A stretch of 64,000 bases of DNA from Stropharia rugosoannulata. Lineage: Eukaryota; Basidiomycota; Agaricomycetes; Agaricales; Strophariaceae. This document shows positions 1 through 11,307 of the stretch, piece by piece (position 1 is the first letter of the stretch; each line of letters begins with the position of its first letter). The notes beneath the pieces are model-generated. The model was not told where the DNA came from and did not search any database. It saw nothing but the letters and a program-made list of their open reading frames with translations. The stretch lies in contig JANCIK010000001.1 in assembly GCA_028532985.1 (NCBI GenBank), positions 2,790,001 through 2,854,000 on the forward strand, read 5' to 3'. A program made the position numbers and the translations under genes.

Positions 1-798
1 TTACTAAGCTTCGCAATCATAACTTTGTCATGTGACCTGGCAGCCTTAATTTGGCTTTGATACAACTATTAATTCCGACTATTGCAAGACTATTGTCGAA
101 AGTTATTCGACCTCCGTCTCTTTGGCGTTTCTAAGGTTGCTAATCCATACCTCTGCAGGAACTATTATGGTTGGCTTCAATCTGGTTTCAATGGCTCGCA
201 ATTTAGTAACCTCGGCACTTGGCCGGTATCCACTGATTCTATTTTATACTAACTCTATAACTTGTCACTGGGAGTCGGGGCCCACGATACACTGCCTGCT
301 TCTCGCTCCGCGTTCTTAGGACGGGTTCTGCGGACTAGGCCGATGGGGCATCGCGAACGAGGAAGTGCACCTAGTTGACTAAGAATTGACATGTAACCCC
401 TGGATTAAGTAGTACATACTTCTGCAGGACCATTGTGGTAATGTCTTCTGATATAATCGACATAGAATGCTCGGATATCCATCCGCGCAGCGGAGGAGAT
501 TCGACTAAAGAAGGCATACTTAAATGCATGTTTTTTAGCATATACAACTATTGTTACTGAGTCATTAAAAACACTACCAAATTTTTTGCAACCGCAGTTA
601 GTTGGTATAAGCAGCACTAAGCAAATCGGATCCGGAAAAAATGCTTGTCAGTTGTACGCTGTTTCGCATATTGTATATAAAATGACACGTCCAAAGCAAG
701 TCCAAAATGCACTTCTTAATGACGCCAAAAGAGGCGGTGCACGTCAGAAGAAAGAAGCTCCGTAGCCGCGCAGAGTGATTCTTTTTGTATAGTTTTTC
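1..798. other. left-edge stretch without a recognisable gene
   Basis: This stretch lies downstream of the chloride-channel stop codon and is AT-rich with only short open frames on both strands. None of those frames shows a domain or a convincing exon chain. A weakly conserved motif of about 25 bp, containing CTCTGCAGGA or TTCTGCAGGA followed by a C/ATT.TGG element, occurs near 148 and again near 413. The part next to 799 should hold the channel gene's 3' UTR. A neighbour whose coding part lies off the left edge cannot be excluded. Confidence 0.5.
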
Positions 799-3700
799 TT
801 ATGACTTTTCTTCAAGCTCGCTCAAGAAAGCAAGCCAGGTCTTTTTGTCTATTATACCTTCGTCTAAGTGGTAGTTCTATGAGAAAATCGCCCAAGAGTT
901 GAAATTATAACGTACAAAGTCCGTCTGTGTCTGTTATGACGACATATCGAGCACCTAGCTTGACAAATATTTGATGGACGAGCTCCATAGGAGAGTTGTT
1001 TGCCAGCGTTAGAGGAGCCTATTACAAAAGTATGAGAAGAAACAGAGGACCGATCACTGATGGATAAGTACCTGGTCCATGTAGCGAGTAAAGTCATAGG
1101 GATCCACTAATCCTGTATACTGGATGGAATCTTGCAAAGACGATATGGAAGAAGATGCGGCGGGGTGAGAATATGCTGTATGGAAATGAACTTCTTCGTC
1201 GGGGTTACTTGCCACCAAACCTGATATAGAGTTTAGAATGTAATGCAAAGTTTCGGAGAAGAATCATACTCAATGCATGCTCCAGTTCGTTTGTCCCTAT
1301 ATAGCCAACCATACGCATACCTTCGTCATTGACATCTTGTCTGAGGATAGGGAACCCATTGTCATCAGATTCAGAGGAAGCCAAGCTGATAAGTTGATCT
1401 CCGAGGCTCTTCACAGTGTTTTTCTGATCCAATTTAATTACTTCAACATCTCGAGATACCTACGCACCATTCTTCGTCAGATATAACCTTCTGAGAAATA
1501 TTAGTACACACCGCATCGCCTATTTGCAAGGAACCCCAGAGATATTCGTGTTTAGAATCGAGGTAAGGAAGTTGACTAAGTTCGATAACCAAGTCGTAGA
1601 TACCCTTGGGCTCCAAGGCATCTGCGACGGTCTTGGCAACCAGTACCGAAAGCATGACAGGTACAGCGTATGTCAAAGTATCTGTGAGCTCAAACATAAT
1701 AACGGCCAAGGAGACCGTGGTGCGCTAAACGCCGGTATGATCACCAAATTATCACTACAAGTCTTAGATGTTACCAGCGAAAATAAACTCACGGTGACAC
1801 CCGACAGGGTAGCGGCCGCCCCCACCATTGCATATAAGCCAGGTATAATACCTGAGTGCGCGTACGTCAGCTACTGAAACTTAGGAAACAGTATGGAGAG
1901 TACATACAGTCCGCGTCTCCACCACATCCATCAAATAAAACAAAATCCGGGTTGCGGGCCTGAAGGTACTGCATAGCTATTCCTAGGACACGACCAGCAC
2001 ATGCCCCAACTCCGAGTGTCGGAATAAATATGCCAGCTGGTACTTTGATGCCGAAAGTAATGATAGTTAAGCTCGCCTTTATTATCATGGCGACTAATAT
2101 AGAAGTAACCACTGGCCAAATAGTTGCCACTCTTGCTGGGTCAGAGACACATAGACCTGAGTGATTATTCGTAGAACCAGGTCGACATTCCGCGAAGAGG
2201 TTGTAAATGAATTCTGTCCCGCCCATTCGCGTGTATGGGTTCAAAAAACAGAGTACAGACGTCAGTAGCGTAATCTTGGGGTCATGGTTCGGTTATTGCA
2301 ATGACAAGGGGGCGGACGCAACTCACTAATGCAACCTCAACAATAGGATGTGGACCAAGAAATGTCTTGTTACGCACATTCTTGCTCCAGCGATAGTTGA
2401 ATTTAGAGAAATATGCCCCGTATATGCCCTATAAATTGCCATGCCGGCACCTTTACTGGTGAGTCCACAGTGAACAACTAAAGCACTCACGCCGAATACT
2501 CCGAGCATAACAAAAGGCAATAATTCCCAAGCGTGCCAATCCTAGATCGAGTTTGAGAATAGAGCAAGTTGCGGGTGGATGATGAATGTACCTTATCATA
2601 TGTGACCTGAAAGAGTACTAACTTTCCAGTTCCAAATGGGTCAAGCATCTTCAGAGTAATAGCAGCGATCATAGCACAGAAAAAACTAGATAGAAAATAA
2701 AAGGATCAAAGACTGTAGGCAATTTAGCTTATGCCACAACAAACCTTCTCCACATAACCTGGAAAGTCCTATTTCAATATTATGGCATGAGTATTGATAG
2801 TGAATTCACCTTAGGAGGGAAAAAGTAGGATACTTCTTCCAAGCTGAATAAGGTGCCACCTATTGGTGCCCCAAATGCAACTGCCACTCCTGCTGCACAA
2901 GCAGCGCTGAGTATCTCGCGCCTTTTCCCTGTTATAGTTTATGCATATAAGTTGAACATCAATCACCAGATGGACGCATACCTTCATTATTTTCATACTT
3001 GACCGCAAACCGACTTATTATGTTTCCAAGACAACTTGCAATATGCACAAAAGGTCCTTCCTTGCCCAATGACAGCCCCGATGCAACAGACAATGATAAT
3101 CCAACCGATTTGGTAAAAAGAACGCGCCCGCCGAGATATCCTCGAATAACAAAACCTGTTGAAATTGATTTGTAAAAAAAAAATTCACTGGGAAATTGAA
3201 TCCTTATGTACCGGACAATATGGTCTTGATTTCAGGGATACCACTACCCGCTGCCTAAGATGAAATGATTAAACGGAGTATCAGACAATGAAATGACTGC
3301 GCACATAATACATAATTTTACGCTTGGCCTCGGCTAACGTCTTTTTAGTCTTCATTTCGGATCCCATTGTTGGAGAGAGGTTGACTGCAAGCTCCTTCCG
3401 CGTCACGAAGGTTGAGGAGTTGGTTAGATAGACTGTGACCAAACACGACAATAAAGAGAGGACCAGCTACATGGCATGTACATCAGTTTACCTCCCCCCA
3501 AAAAAGAAGAAAAAGATTCCTTAGTGCCTGGCCGTGACTTACTGCAATAGCGATGTATGAGCCATATTCGGCCAGTCTAGCTCCATGGGTATCCCTAGAG
3601 GGGTAGAAGACATCTGACCACACCCTCCAAATAGGACACATCTCTGCAGTCTCGAGCTGAGTGGCTCTGCCCAAGTCTTCCAAACTTGGACAGCAGAAAC

Positions 3701-4457
3701 GCTTAGCCTTCCACCAGGAATCTTTGCAGTAACCTTCCTTCAGGTCAAACAGGAATTGCTCAAGGCGGACCACAAAAAATGCAACCAGTGCTGTGAAGAA
3801 CCCAACAAGTGTCACAATAATCCACCCCAAGCTTTTGTCGAAGACCAGACGTAAGCGCGAGCGCAACGATTTCCGCCTTCTAAGTCGTGAGAAGCGCGCT
3901 GAATCTTTAATTGCGTCGTGCAACCAGTCTATGGAAGTGAACGACGAGTACCACACTCGAATACCGTTGACCTGCGCGTCCGGTTCTGGAGTTTCTCCAT
4001 CTATTCCGGAGTCGGGAGGATCGTCATATGCGGATCTTGGTCCAGCGTTAAGTCGTGCAAAAGATAAATCTCGGTATGAAGTTACGGATATAGGAGTTGA
4101 TGGAGCGTTGAAAGAATTAGATCGTTGTCGGAAACCGTTGAGAAGTGGCAAGTTTGAAAAGGTCCTGCGCGGTGCAAGAGATTTCGAAAATCTACGTCTT
4201 ATAGGGAGTGTTCCGTAACTACGGCCGGTATCCTGCGCGACGAGGAGCGCGTCCTCAGTGAAAGGTCGGGAAGGATGGATAGGGCCCTCGTGGCGTGGCT
4301 GCGGCGGAGCATTCGATGAGCTGGCAGAGGGTACAGTCGCATTGCTGCCACTGCTATGGTTGGGTAATTGTTCTCCAGAATAACCCGCCTGGCTATCTGT
4401 AATTGGATGGCCTGCCTCACTAAGGTTAATGGATGCGGCCTCAGTAGGTTTTGTCAT
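799..4457 (-). CDS. CLC-family voltage-gated chloride channel/transporter
   Basis: This is a CLC chloride channel or Cl-/H+ exchanger of the Gef1/ClC-3 type, expected in a Golgi, vacuolar or plasma membrane. The first exon (4457 down to about 3540) encodes a Ser/Pro-rich cytosolic tail of about 210 residues, then the first membrane helix. Later exons carry the family signatures in order: GSGIPEI (about 3230), GKEGPFVH with the gating glutamate (about 3050), a [13 protein letters not shown] segment (about 2850) and GIFIP (about 2020). The C-terminus holds two CBS domains (about 1440-1200 and 1000-810). The last exon follows an intron beginning at a GTACGT donor and gives the ending SELEEKS then stop at 799-801. 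The chosen Met (MTKPTEAAS) opens the long first frame. All key pore motifs are intact, so it is probably functional. Confidence 0.9.
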
Positions 4458-4875
4458 TTTGTGCAGGTCGCGTTCCGGGAGAGGTAGTGGGTGTGAGGGG
4501 TAGACCAGTCGTGAAAGACAGTGTAAAGAATCCCGTTCAATCTGTCATCATCATCAGTGTCTGAACCAAGTTTAGGTGTGCTCGAAGGTCGGACGCGAGG
4601 TGTCAGTCATATCGAGGGAATGATGCTATTGGCTAAAGCCTATCCTTCTATGATATCCTTACTCGCGCATTTACTTGGCCCCGCGCCGCATAACGCATTC
4701 TCTGTACTTCCTCTAAACAAGCGCACATAAGCACCTGTCTCTTGGCATTTACAGATAATACTTACAGTGGAACGCTGAGGTGATGTTATACCAGTTGCCT
4801 GCGTGTGTTGTCCTGTCCTGTATCTATTGATGTCCAATTTACTGTTCACCAAAGTATTTACATTTTATATATGCG
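4458..4875. other. spacer: channel promoter and GLTSCR-gene 3' region
   Basis: Both flanking genes are on the minus strand, so this 418-bp spacer holds the 5' region of the channel gene and the 3' UTR of the GLTSCR-domain gene. I see no gene, and no motif beyond simple AT-rich runs. Confidence 0.5.
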
Positions 4876-6257
4876 CTATGTACTTGAGCTCTCAGTCCCC
4901 TTGCCAGCCGCCGGTACTGGACTCGGCGCGTTAGCTCCGGAAGCAGCAGCAGCAGCAGCATTGCTTCTGCCGACAAGATTATTTAAAACAATGGCTAATC
5001 CGCTCATTTGAGCACTCTGCAGTAATGAGACATTGATTTCCAGGCTCAAGATCGTTCCATTGCCAGAGGATCCTCGCAGAACAGCAGGCGGTTGTGGTTG
5101 ACCTTCTGGCGGTAAGGATGCGGCTGGTACAGGAATTATGCCTAGGGCGTGCAGTGCAGGAAGCGATGCCACCGGAAGTTGAACGGGAATTGCACTACTA
5201 GGTTGATGAGGCGTGTACGCTACGGGCGCTGATGGGGGAGCAACGGAAAATGTAGACATAGTAGGCGCGGGGACCGGGCTGCCATATGCCTGAGTGTATG
5301 CATAGGGATATGCTCTATAATACTGTGTTTGCATTGCAGGCATAGACGTCTGTGGGACAGCAGAGAAATGAGAAATTCGAGACGTGTTGGAGATCGCGCG
5401 CTTCTCCCGTTCGATTCGTTCAGCCTCCGCACGCGTATTCCGTAATTCATTGGCTATCCAGGCATTTTCTGAGCGATCTGACTCCAGTACAACTTGTGCA
5501 AGATAGTACGCTTGGTCGTCTGGTGATGACCGCTATAAGAGCATAAAATCGATAAATGGATATCACGAATATGTTGTTGTAAATACCCTGGCAGAATTTA
5601 TTTTCAACTTGCGCCAACGATTCCGAATTGCTTCTCGCCTTTTGAATAGCTGCAATGCAAGTTTTGTGGCTGTAGAAAGATATTTAAATAGATACAGGCG
5701 AGCGTAAAATGCACTTACCATGTAGTTCCTCTGTCATCGACTCACGGGCTTTCTCCTTGCCTTTTCCAGATATAATGGTACGTAAATCCTCTTTAGGCTG
5801 TTGAAAGACATGATATGGTAGAAGTCGCTGTATAACATCGCTTTCATCCGTGAAAGGACTGTCCATGTCGGGATTCGTGACCATACTGTGGTCATGGACA
5901 ATACAAGCCTTTAGCCTAAACGTCATATAAATAGGGCGAAGTCAAAGGTAAAGAGAAGTATACGAACCTATCTATAGTTAATGCTACATTTTCCAACTCT
6001 TCCAGGGTGAGTTTGTCATTGGTGAGTTGTCTTAAGATATGTTCTTCTGGTAACGGGTGGGATGACTGGGATGTCTGATTTAATGCATTCGTAATAGATA
6101 AAGAGGATGCCCCATTCTCGTTGGAGCTGAATGTCGTTGAGGATGAAAAGTACTGATTCGTAGAGGTGACTTGGGGTTCAGACTTGTACCCCCCAGCAAC
6201 ACTTAGACTCGACATTTCCCGTCGCACCTCGGTTTCAATTTGTTTGAGTTTGGACAT
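4876..6257 (-). CDS. GLTSCR1/BICRA-domain protein (SWI/SNF-type remodeller subunit)
   Basis: The N-terminal exon (MSKLKQIETEV, from 6257) is Ser/Asn/Gln-rich and ends in a helix with LTNDKLTLEELENVALTI. The next exon contains the landmark VIQRLLPYHVFQQPKEDL (about 5850-5790), typical of the GLTSCR1 domain found in BRD9/GBAF-type SWI/SNF subunits. The last exon (5343-4876) is low-complexity, rich in Pro/Ala/Tyr, with an alanine run encoded by GCA/GCT-type repeats near 4945. Its likely role is as a scaffold subunit of a nuclear remodelling complex. This is inferred from the domain alone. The start is only 7 bp from the target-site duplication of a hAT element, so promoter and 5' UTR have been displaced by about 1 kb. 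An in-frame upstream Met existed before the insertion. Confidence 0.65.
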
Positions 6258-6264
6258 TGTGGGG

Positions 6265-7238
6265 CCCGTGACCAGTGTTGGCCAGTCATTGACTAGTCAA
6301 ATTGATGTAGTCAAATGACGGTGACTAGTCAAATGACTAGTCATCGCGTTGATTTGACTAGTGAATGACTAGTCATCTGATGGCCGAGATGCCATGGGTG
6401 GGAAGGTTTGAGAAAGGTGGGAATATATGGGCTTTTCTGCGTAGATTAACATTGACGCCATCGTCGTTTGATTTTGTTCAACAAAAACACCCCTCAAAAC
6501 TCTGGTAGTGATAGTTTAACAGATGGTGGAACTCTTAGAATGATATATCATGATTAAACTGATTGATTTGTGTAAAATAAGAGCTGCAATTGAGCCAAAA
6601 AAGAACTGTAAAATAGTATAAAAGCTAGGAAAACTTGCAGTCCGGTGTCATTATCACCCTACAATGCCTGCTGTTCAACTTAAATGGTACAACTCGCACT
6701 TCATAAATCATCCTAGCAAATCCACAGGACAATCTGACCAGGCCAGCCTGTCTGGGAGTTGGATATAGATATACCGGAAATCGACACTGCATCTACAGAA
6801 GAACCTGATGATATCTACAAGGATACCAAGATTTCCGACCTATTCCATTTTGACGATAATTACTGGGCCCTGCAGTTCGAGCACTTCGCTCTTCATAGCT
6901 TTAATGAGGAGCTGGAGATGTATGAACTATTAGATATGGATGGTGATGGTGATTTAGACATGGAAATTGATGAAACCACTGCTCAGGTCTTATTAGGGAT
7001 GTAAATCTGTGTTCTATTGGATATTATTGGTTTATCTATGCGATATTACAGTCTTAATGTACTAGCTATTGACGACTTGTACTGCTTATCCATATTGTAT
7101 CTATATTTATGTGGTGACCGCACAGCCACCTGTCAAACCGCGCCATTTGACTAGTCATTTGACTAGTCACTTGACTAATGGTGACTAGTCACCTTGAGTC
7201 ATTGACTAGTCAATGACTCGCACAACACTGCCCGTGAC
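6265..7238. mobile_element. non-autonomous hAT-superfamily DNA transposon with 8-bp target duplication
   Basis: The element proper is 6273-7230 (958 bp). It starts with CAGTGTTG and ends with CAACACTG, the terminal inverted repeat form usual for hAT elements. It is flanked on both sides by the identical octamer CCCGTGAC (6265-6272 and 7231-7238), the 8-bp target duplication diagnostic of hAT insertion. Inside each end lies a cluster of the palindrome-centred motif GACTAGTCA (four exact copies per side, plus near-matches), probably subterminal transposase-binding sites. No transposase is recognisable. Only a short acidic open frame sits in the middle. The perfect duplication suggests a fairly recent insertion. 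It lies between the GLTSCR-domain gene and the APC8 gene. Confidence 0.9.
6738..7004 (+). CDS. short acidic open frame inside the hAT element
   Basis: A frame open from about 6738 to 7004 encodes roughly 80 residues rich in Asp/Glu, with a near-terminal DMDGDGDLDMEID stretch. There is no good ATG at its head. An upstream ATG at 6664 would need an intron whose phase I could not make fit. No transposase catalytic motif, zinc finger or dimerisation domain is visible. It could be a relic of an internal exon of a larger autonomous element, or spurious. Function unknown. Confidence 0.25.
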   Translation, partial: PGQPVWELDIDIPEIDTASTEEPDDIYKDTKISDLFHFDDNYWALQFEHFALHSFNEELEMYELLDMDGDGDLDMEIDETTAQVLLGM

Positions 7239-7517
7239 TCTCATACGAATGCTTGAGGGCAGGCTCAAACGAGAACAAAATAAACTTCGTCTCACCAAAT
7301 GATACATATGTTCTGACAATGTTTTGATTGCAGTACTCTGTAAAACTTGGACGAATAAAATGGGCAACAGCGAAGGTGGATATGTGCATGATTCTAAATG
7401 TACAATATTGCAACTACATGGTTTGGTAGTCAACGTCCAACTTGCCTACATGTATCCATACTTGTATAATCATTGTATTAGAATGAACTATAAATCACAA
7501 ATAAATCATACAGCTGT

Positions 7518-9959
7518 TCATGCATCATCTGTAAGCGGTTGTACTGACTCTAGCACTGGCGTTGACCTGTTATGCATCATGTTTTTCACAATTTTGAGCA
7601 AGTCATTTGCACGACCAACGTCTTCGACGTTGCTGGCGGCGACTTGCTCGAGATATATCTTCGCCAATACTAGATCACCATGAGGAACACGCATCTCATA
7701 CTCGGCGACTTCCAAGCTAGACTTGGCATAATCTTGTATAGGACGAACTGTATACATAATTGATGAACTTCAAGAGAGAATAACAACCTAATGTGTAGAT
7801 TACTTACGGTCAGTTTGACATACTTCGACAATTCTCCGATGGTAAGCCACAGCTTCGGAGTGTTCATCTAGGCTACGGTGTATCTTTGCAAGTTTGAGAT
7901 TAATTGTTATCTCGTGAGGATCGGCTGGTATTAGTGCACGTTTGTAGCATTCGACGGCTTCTCTAAGTCTAAAAATCCAATCATGTATCAGAATTCCACA
8001 TTCTGCTAAACAGGATAGACATACCGTCCGATTTCTTCGTAACACATACCCTGTGCTTGCCATAGACGAACATCATAAGGCCTGCAATGAAATGCACATA
8101 TAAGTGTGAGGTTTTACCATTAACAGCACACTAACCGCAGAGCAGTAGCCCGTTGATAGTAATGCAAAGAGTAATGGTGCATGCTCAGAAGTTCGTAAGC
8201 TTGGCCTAGTCCATACCAAGCCCGATAGTCTTTTCTATTGACATCTACTTCTGTAAGCACCCGAAATCCCAAAAGATCGATGACGAAACATACCCACGGC
8301 ACGTCGATAGGCTTCTATCGCAGCTTGTGAATTCTTCATTTCGACATATTCGTGCCCCATCAATGTCCAGGCGGACAGGTATGTACGGTCAAGTTGTGTG
8401 GCTCTCCTGAAGTATTTGACGGCTTTCTCGTGTTCTGCGCGTAATGAATAATGATTCCCTGAAGGCCCGTTACTCTGCGCCCCAGAACTTTTATAAAACG
8501 GGCACATACCTATTAAACAGCACACTTCGGGACGATCTTTGTCCAACGATAAGAAATCATGGGCTAACTTGGATAGCTTCAAACGACTATCTTGTACATA
8601 TAGAATATTTGAGTAGATATCTATATCATCTACATGGTTCGGGTCAATAGCAAGGATCTTTTCAAACTGTCGTTCGGCCTGCACGTAATCTATCAAGAGG
8701 ACTGAGTTATGTCAGGAGCTACCTGTTGACTATGCGGACCCACCGTGAATAAGATACAAGGCGCAGGCTTTTAGACCCATGATCCAAAGACTATTCGGAA
8801 AGAATTCCGGCCCTAGAAGGCGGTCGCACATTTGTAATTCCTGTTCAGAAGGATTATGGAGTTCGTTCAATGTCTTTATTTGGAAAAGTTGGACCAAAGG
8901 ATGATCTGCTGGTAACGGAATTAGATGGAGGAAAGAAGATAACTGTAAATGTAGTCAGTCGACTATATCAGGAATGACAGCAGCACCCGACCTCTTCCCC
9001 ATCCCCTATACAACTTCCAAGCAACGTCCACGTAGACCAATTCCATCGAAAACCTGCTATTGAAAGCAGAGCATTCTCTATCGCTTCTTCCCGTCTTGCG
9101 AGTCGCGAGAGAAATAATGCTTTACTAAACGATACTGGGTCTTTCAAGAAAGGCCTTAAAATCGATAGGGTACATACTCACAGAAAAAGTAACCATGGAT
9201 CTATCGATCCCTTCACATCTTCAAGCAAGTCGACTATTGCGTTGTTAATCGGTACTGGGGGTTGATGTCGGTTGTCTAAACAATAATGTTAGCATATATC
9301 AACACATTGTACTGATAAACGTACTATCTTGCTTGTGCCAATCCCTTTGCGCTCTTTTCTCAGATGCCTTGACCTACATAAATGATAATTTCTGGGCAAG
9401 CAAAGACTTGAACTTACAAGAAATCGGCAGTAGAGTCTGATAAATTTAGCTTTGGAGCCTTGACAGTCCTTCAGTATGTGTGAAGCACGATGAAATTCTC
9501 TAGCATCGAAACAAGCACGGGCCGCCAGAATGGCATCTTTCTCTTCAACTTCACGGTCGTACTCAAAGCTCTCTGTGGCTTTAGGGTATAATGATGCTTG
9601 TATAACGCGGGTCATCATATCAGGCGAGGCCAATATTGGAGGTTGAGTTAATGGTTGGGTAGCTGGTATTGGCGATTGACCTGCAAATGAAATGGGGGCA
9701 TGGGGTGACTGTGACCTCGCAGGGGTTGAGGTTGAAAAAGTAGAAAGTGCTGTTGACTGAGCACGGAGTTCATGTCTCCTAGTTGCGGAAATGGACAACA
9801 GCAGCTCAGAAGCCCTATATAGAGTAAGCAGCGATTTACGCGTCAACCCCGACCAGCTTACCATTTCGCGGAGACTAGCAGTCCTCTGTCAAGACACTCT
9901 TGCGATGCAGTGCGCAATTCTGAGATCATATTCTCATCAACACACACACGAGGGGTCAT
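7518..9959 (-). CDS. anaphase-promoting complex subunit 8 (APC8/Cdc23), TPR protein
   Basis: This is a scaffold subunit of the APC/C ubiquitin ligase, which drives metaphase-anaphase exit in the nucleus. The N-terminal exon reads [19 protein letters not shown] and continues into ASELLLSIS, the helical N-terminus typical of APC8. A Pro/Ser-rich linker follows (about 9770-9600). The core is a series of tetratricopeptide repeats, clearest at 8696-8240, with [36 protein letters not shown] and [13 protein letters not shown]. Further repeats run to about 7850. The C-terminus ends SVQPLTDDA at 7518. The Met at 9959 was chosen because it begins the conserved part. The frame stays open upstream to 10046 and a downstream Met lies at 9929. 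A TATA-like palindrome is about 160 bp upstream. Confidence 0.85.
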
Positions 9960-10118
9960 GGCTATGGCACTAATTGTAGAGGTAGGCAGAAGTGCAATGC
10001 AAACAGTCCGAACTAATGTGAAAAATGTCGTCTTGTAAGTACGCAACTTCTACGTCCAGTCGAGCGGCCAAAGTCGAGCTACACTGAGCTTGATTATGTA
10101 ATCAAGAAACTACTTAAA

Positions 10119-10132
10119 GGGTATATATACCC
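10119..10132 (-). promoter_or_regulatory. palindromic TATA-like element upstream of APC8
   Basis: The palindrome GGGTATATATACCC lies about 160 bp upstream of the APC8 start. Its position fits a core promoter element, but function is inferred only from sequence. Confidence 0.35.
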
Positions 10133-10920
10133 ACATGAGATAAGCTGGACGTCACTCTGACGCCGAGAGAAGTAGGTCAAGAAATAAGGGAGAACTTGTT
10201 TATGAGAAAGAACACGGACGAACGTGTGTCCGTTTATCCGGGGAGTTGCGTAGGAATCTCGGGCTGGGTAGAATCGGCAGCGCGCGCGTGGACCGATGGG
10301 TCAGCGCAGGATGCCCGGCGAGCGTGCCGGAGCGGTGCCGAATTCGCACGGTGACTTGGGGGGGCAGAATGCGAACTCCAAACATCGTGCCCGAGACGAC
10401 CTGAGCGCCTGGAACCAACGCTTGCGGCGAGAACGTACCGAAACAAGCTGATGAGCCAAGCACTGGAAAGCCGGTGGGTGGGTAAAGAAAAACTTAAGAG
10501 CTATGCGAAGAACTGTGATAACGCCTGAAGGATGTGAAGGCGAAAGACGAGACTGAAGGCTCGTCCGCGTAATGGCGCCATTGCCCTAACGCTCGGGTGA
10601 TGCCCTTTGACATGGCATCGAGCAATCAGTTTTGATCCTGGCTCTCCCGTTCCTCTGGCTTATCTTATCCCTCATCACGGAATAAAGCAAGTCTTCCGCT
10701 ATATTTGCTTGCCAAACAATATCTCAACTTATCCTAAGTTCATAATTTGTAGTCCTCAGTCAAAAAAATTTCACCATAACGTCTTAATACACATAATAAA
10801 ACACATTTACATGACAACGTGATACAATTACAAAGATGAGTTTCAATAAGTAATACCGTTACAAAATTTGCAAAGGAAAGAAAAGGAATAACTATAAATG
10901 CTGTACATTTATGTTAATGT
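10133..10920. other. intergenic region with a GC-rich island (about 10200-10620)
   Basis: Upstream of APC8 the sequence changes abruptly from AT-rich to clearly GC- and CpG-rich between about 10200 and 10620, then returns to very AT-rich (10690-10920). Two overlapping minus-strand open frames in the island look like composition artefacts. I recognise no structured RNA, although one could be hidden here. The right part up to 10920 is the 3' side of the orphan coding fragment. Confidence 0.4.
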
Positions 10921-11307
10921 TTATTTCTTGTTTTGTCCTGTCGTCGAAGGTAAATTCTGAATATTAATGTCCTCAAGCACATTGGAAGACTGGTCTTCAA
11001 AGTCAAAAGCTACATGCTTCCTCTTAGTCTTCTTATCTGGCAAATAGTATTACTATCATTATAACTTACCATTTCCCTTTGAGTTTCCCTGTGACCCAGA
11101 CTGTGGTAAGAAAGCAATCAAAATAAGTTCAATCTTCAGTTCCATGACCAACTGTGACTCGACATCACGCTTGATATAACAAAGGAAACCTCTGATAGAG
11201 ACATGGCTGGTTGGCTTGTTGTGTTCCCAACATTTGCTCTCTGGGAAGAAAGCATTGAGCGTAACGCCGTCGTAGTATGAGCCTACATGAATGCTGTTAC
11301 TAAAAAA
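10921..11307 (-). pseudogene. orphan coding fragment of unknown family, probably a 3' gene remnant
   Basis: Two minus-strand blocks read cleanly across a canonical intron with a GTAAGT donor and CAG acceptor (about 11067-11036). The upstream block begins after a pyrimidine-rich TTTTTTAG acceptor at about 11308 and contains SYYDGVTLNAFFPESK and HVSIRGFLCYIKRD. The last block contains KKTKRKHVAFDFEDQ and ends at TAA 10921-10923. The coding character and splice signals look real, but I found no start exon further upstream on the minus strand. I do not recognise the family. It may be a decayed gene or mobile-element remnant, or the upstream exons may be too short to spot. Confidence 0.4.
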
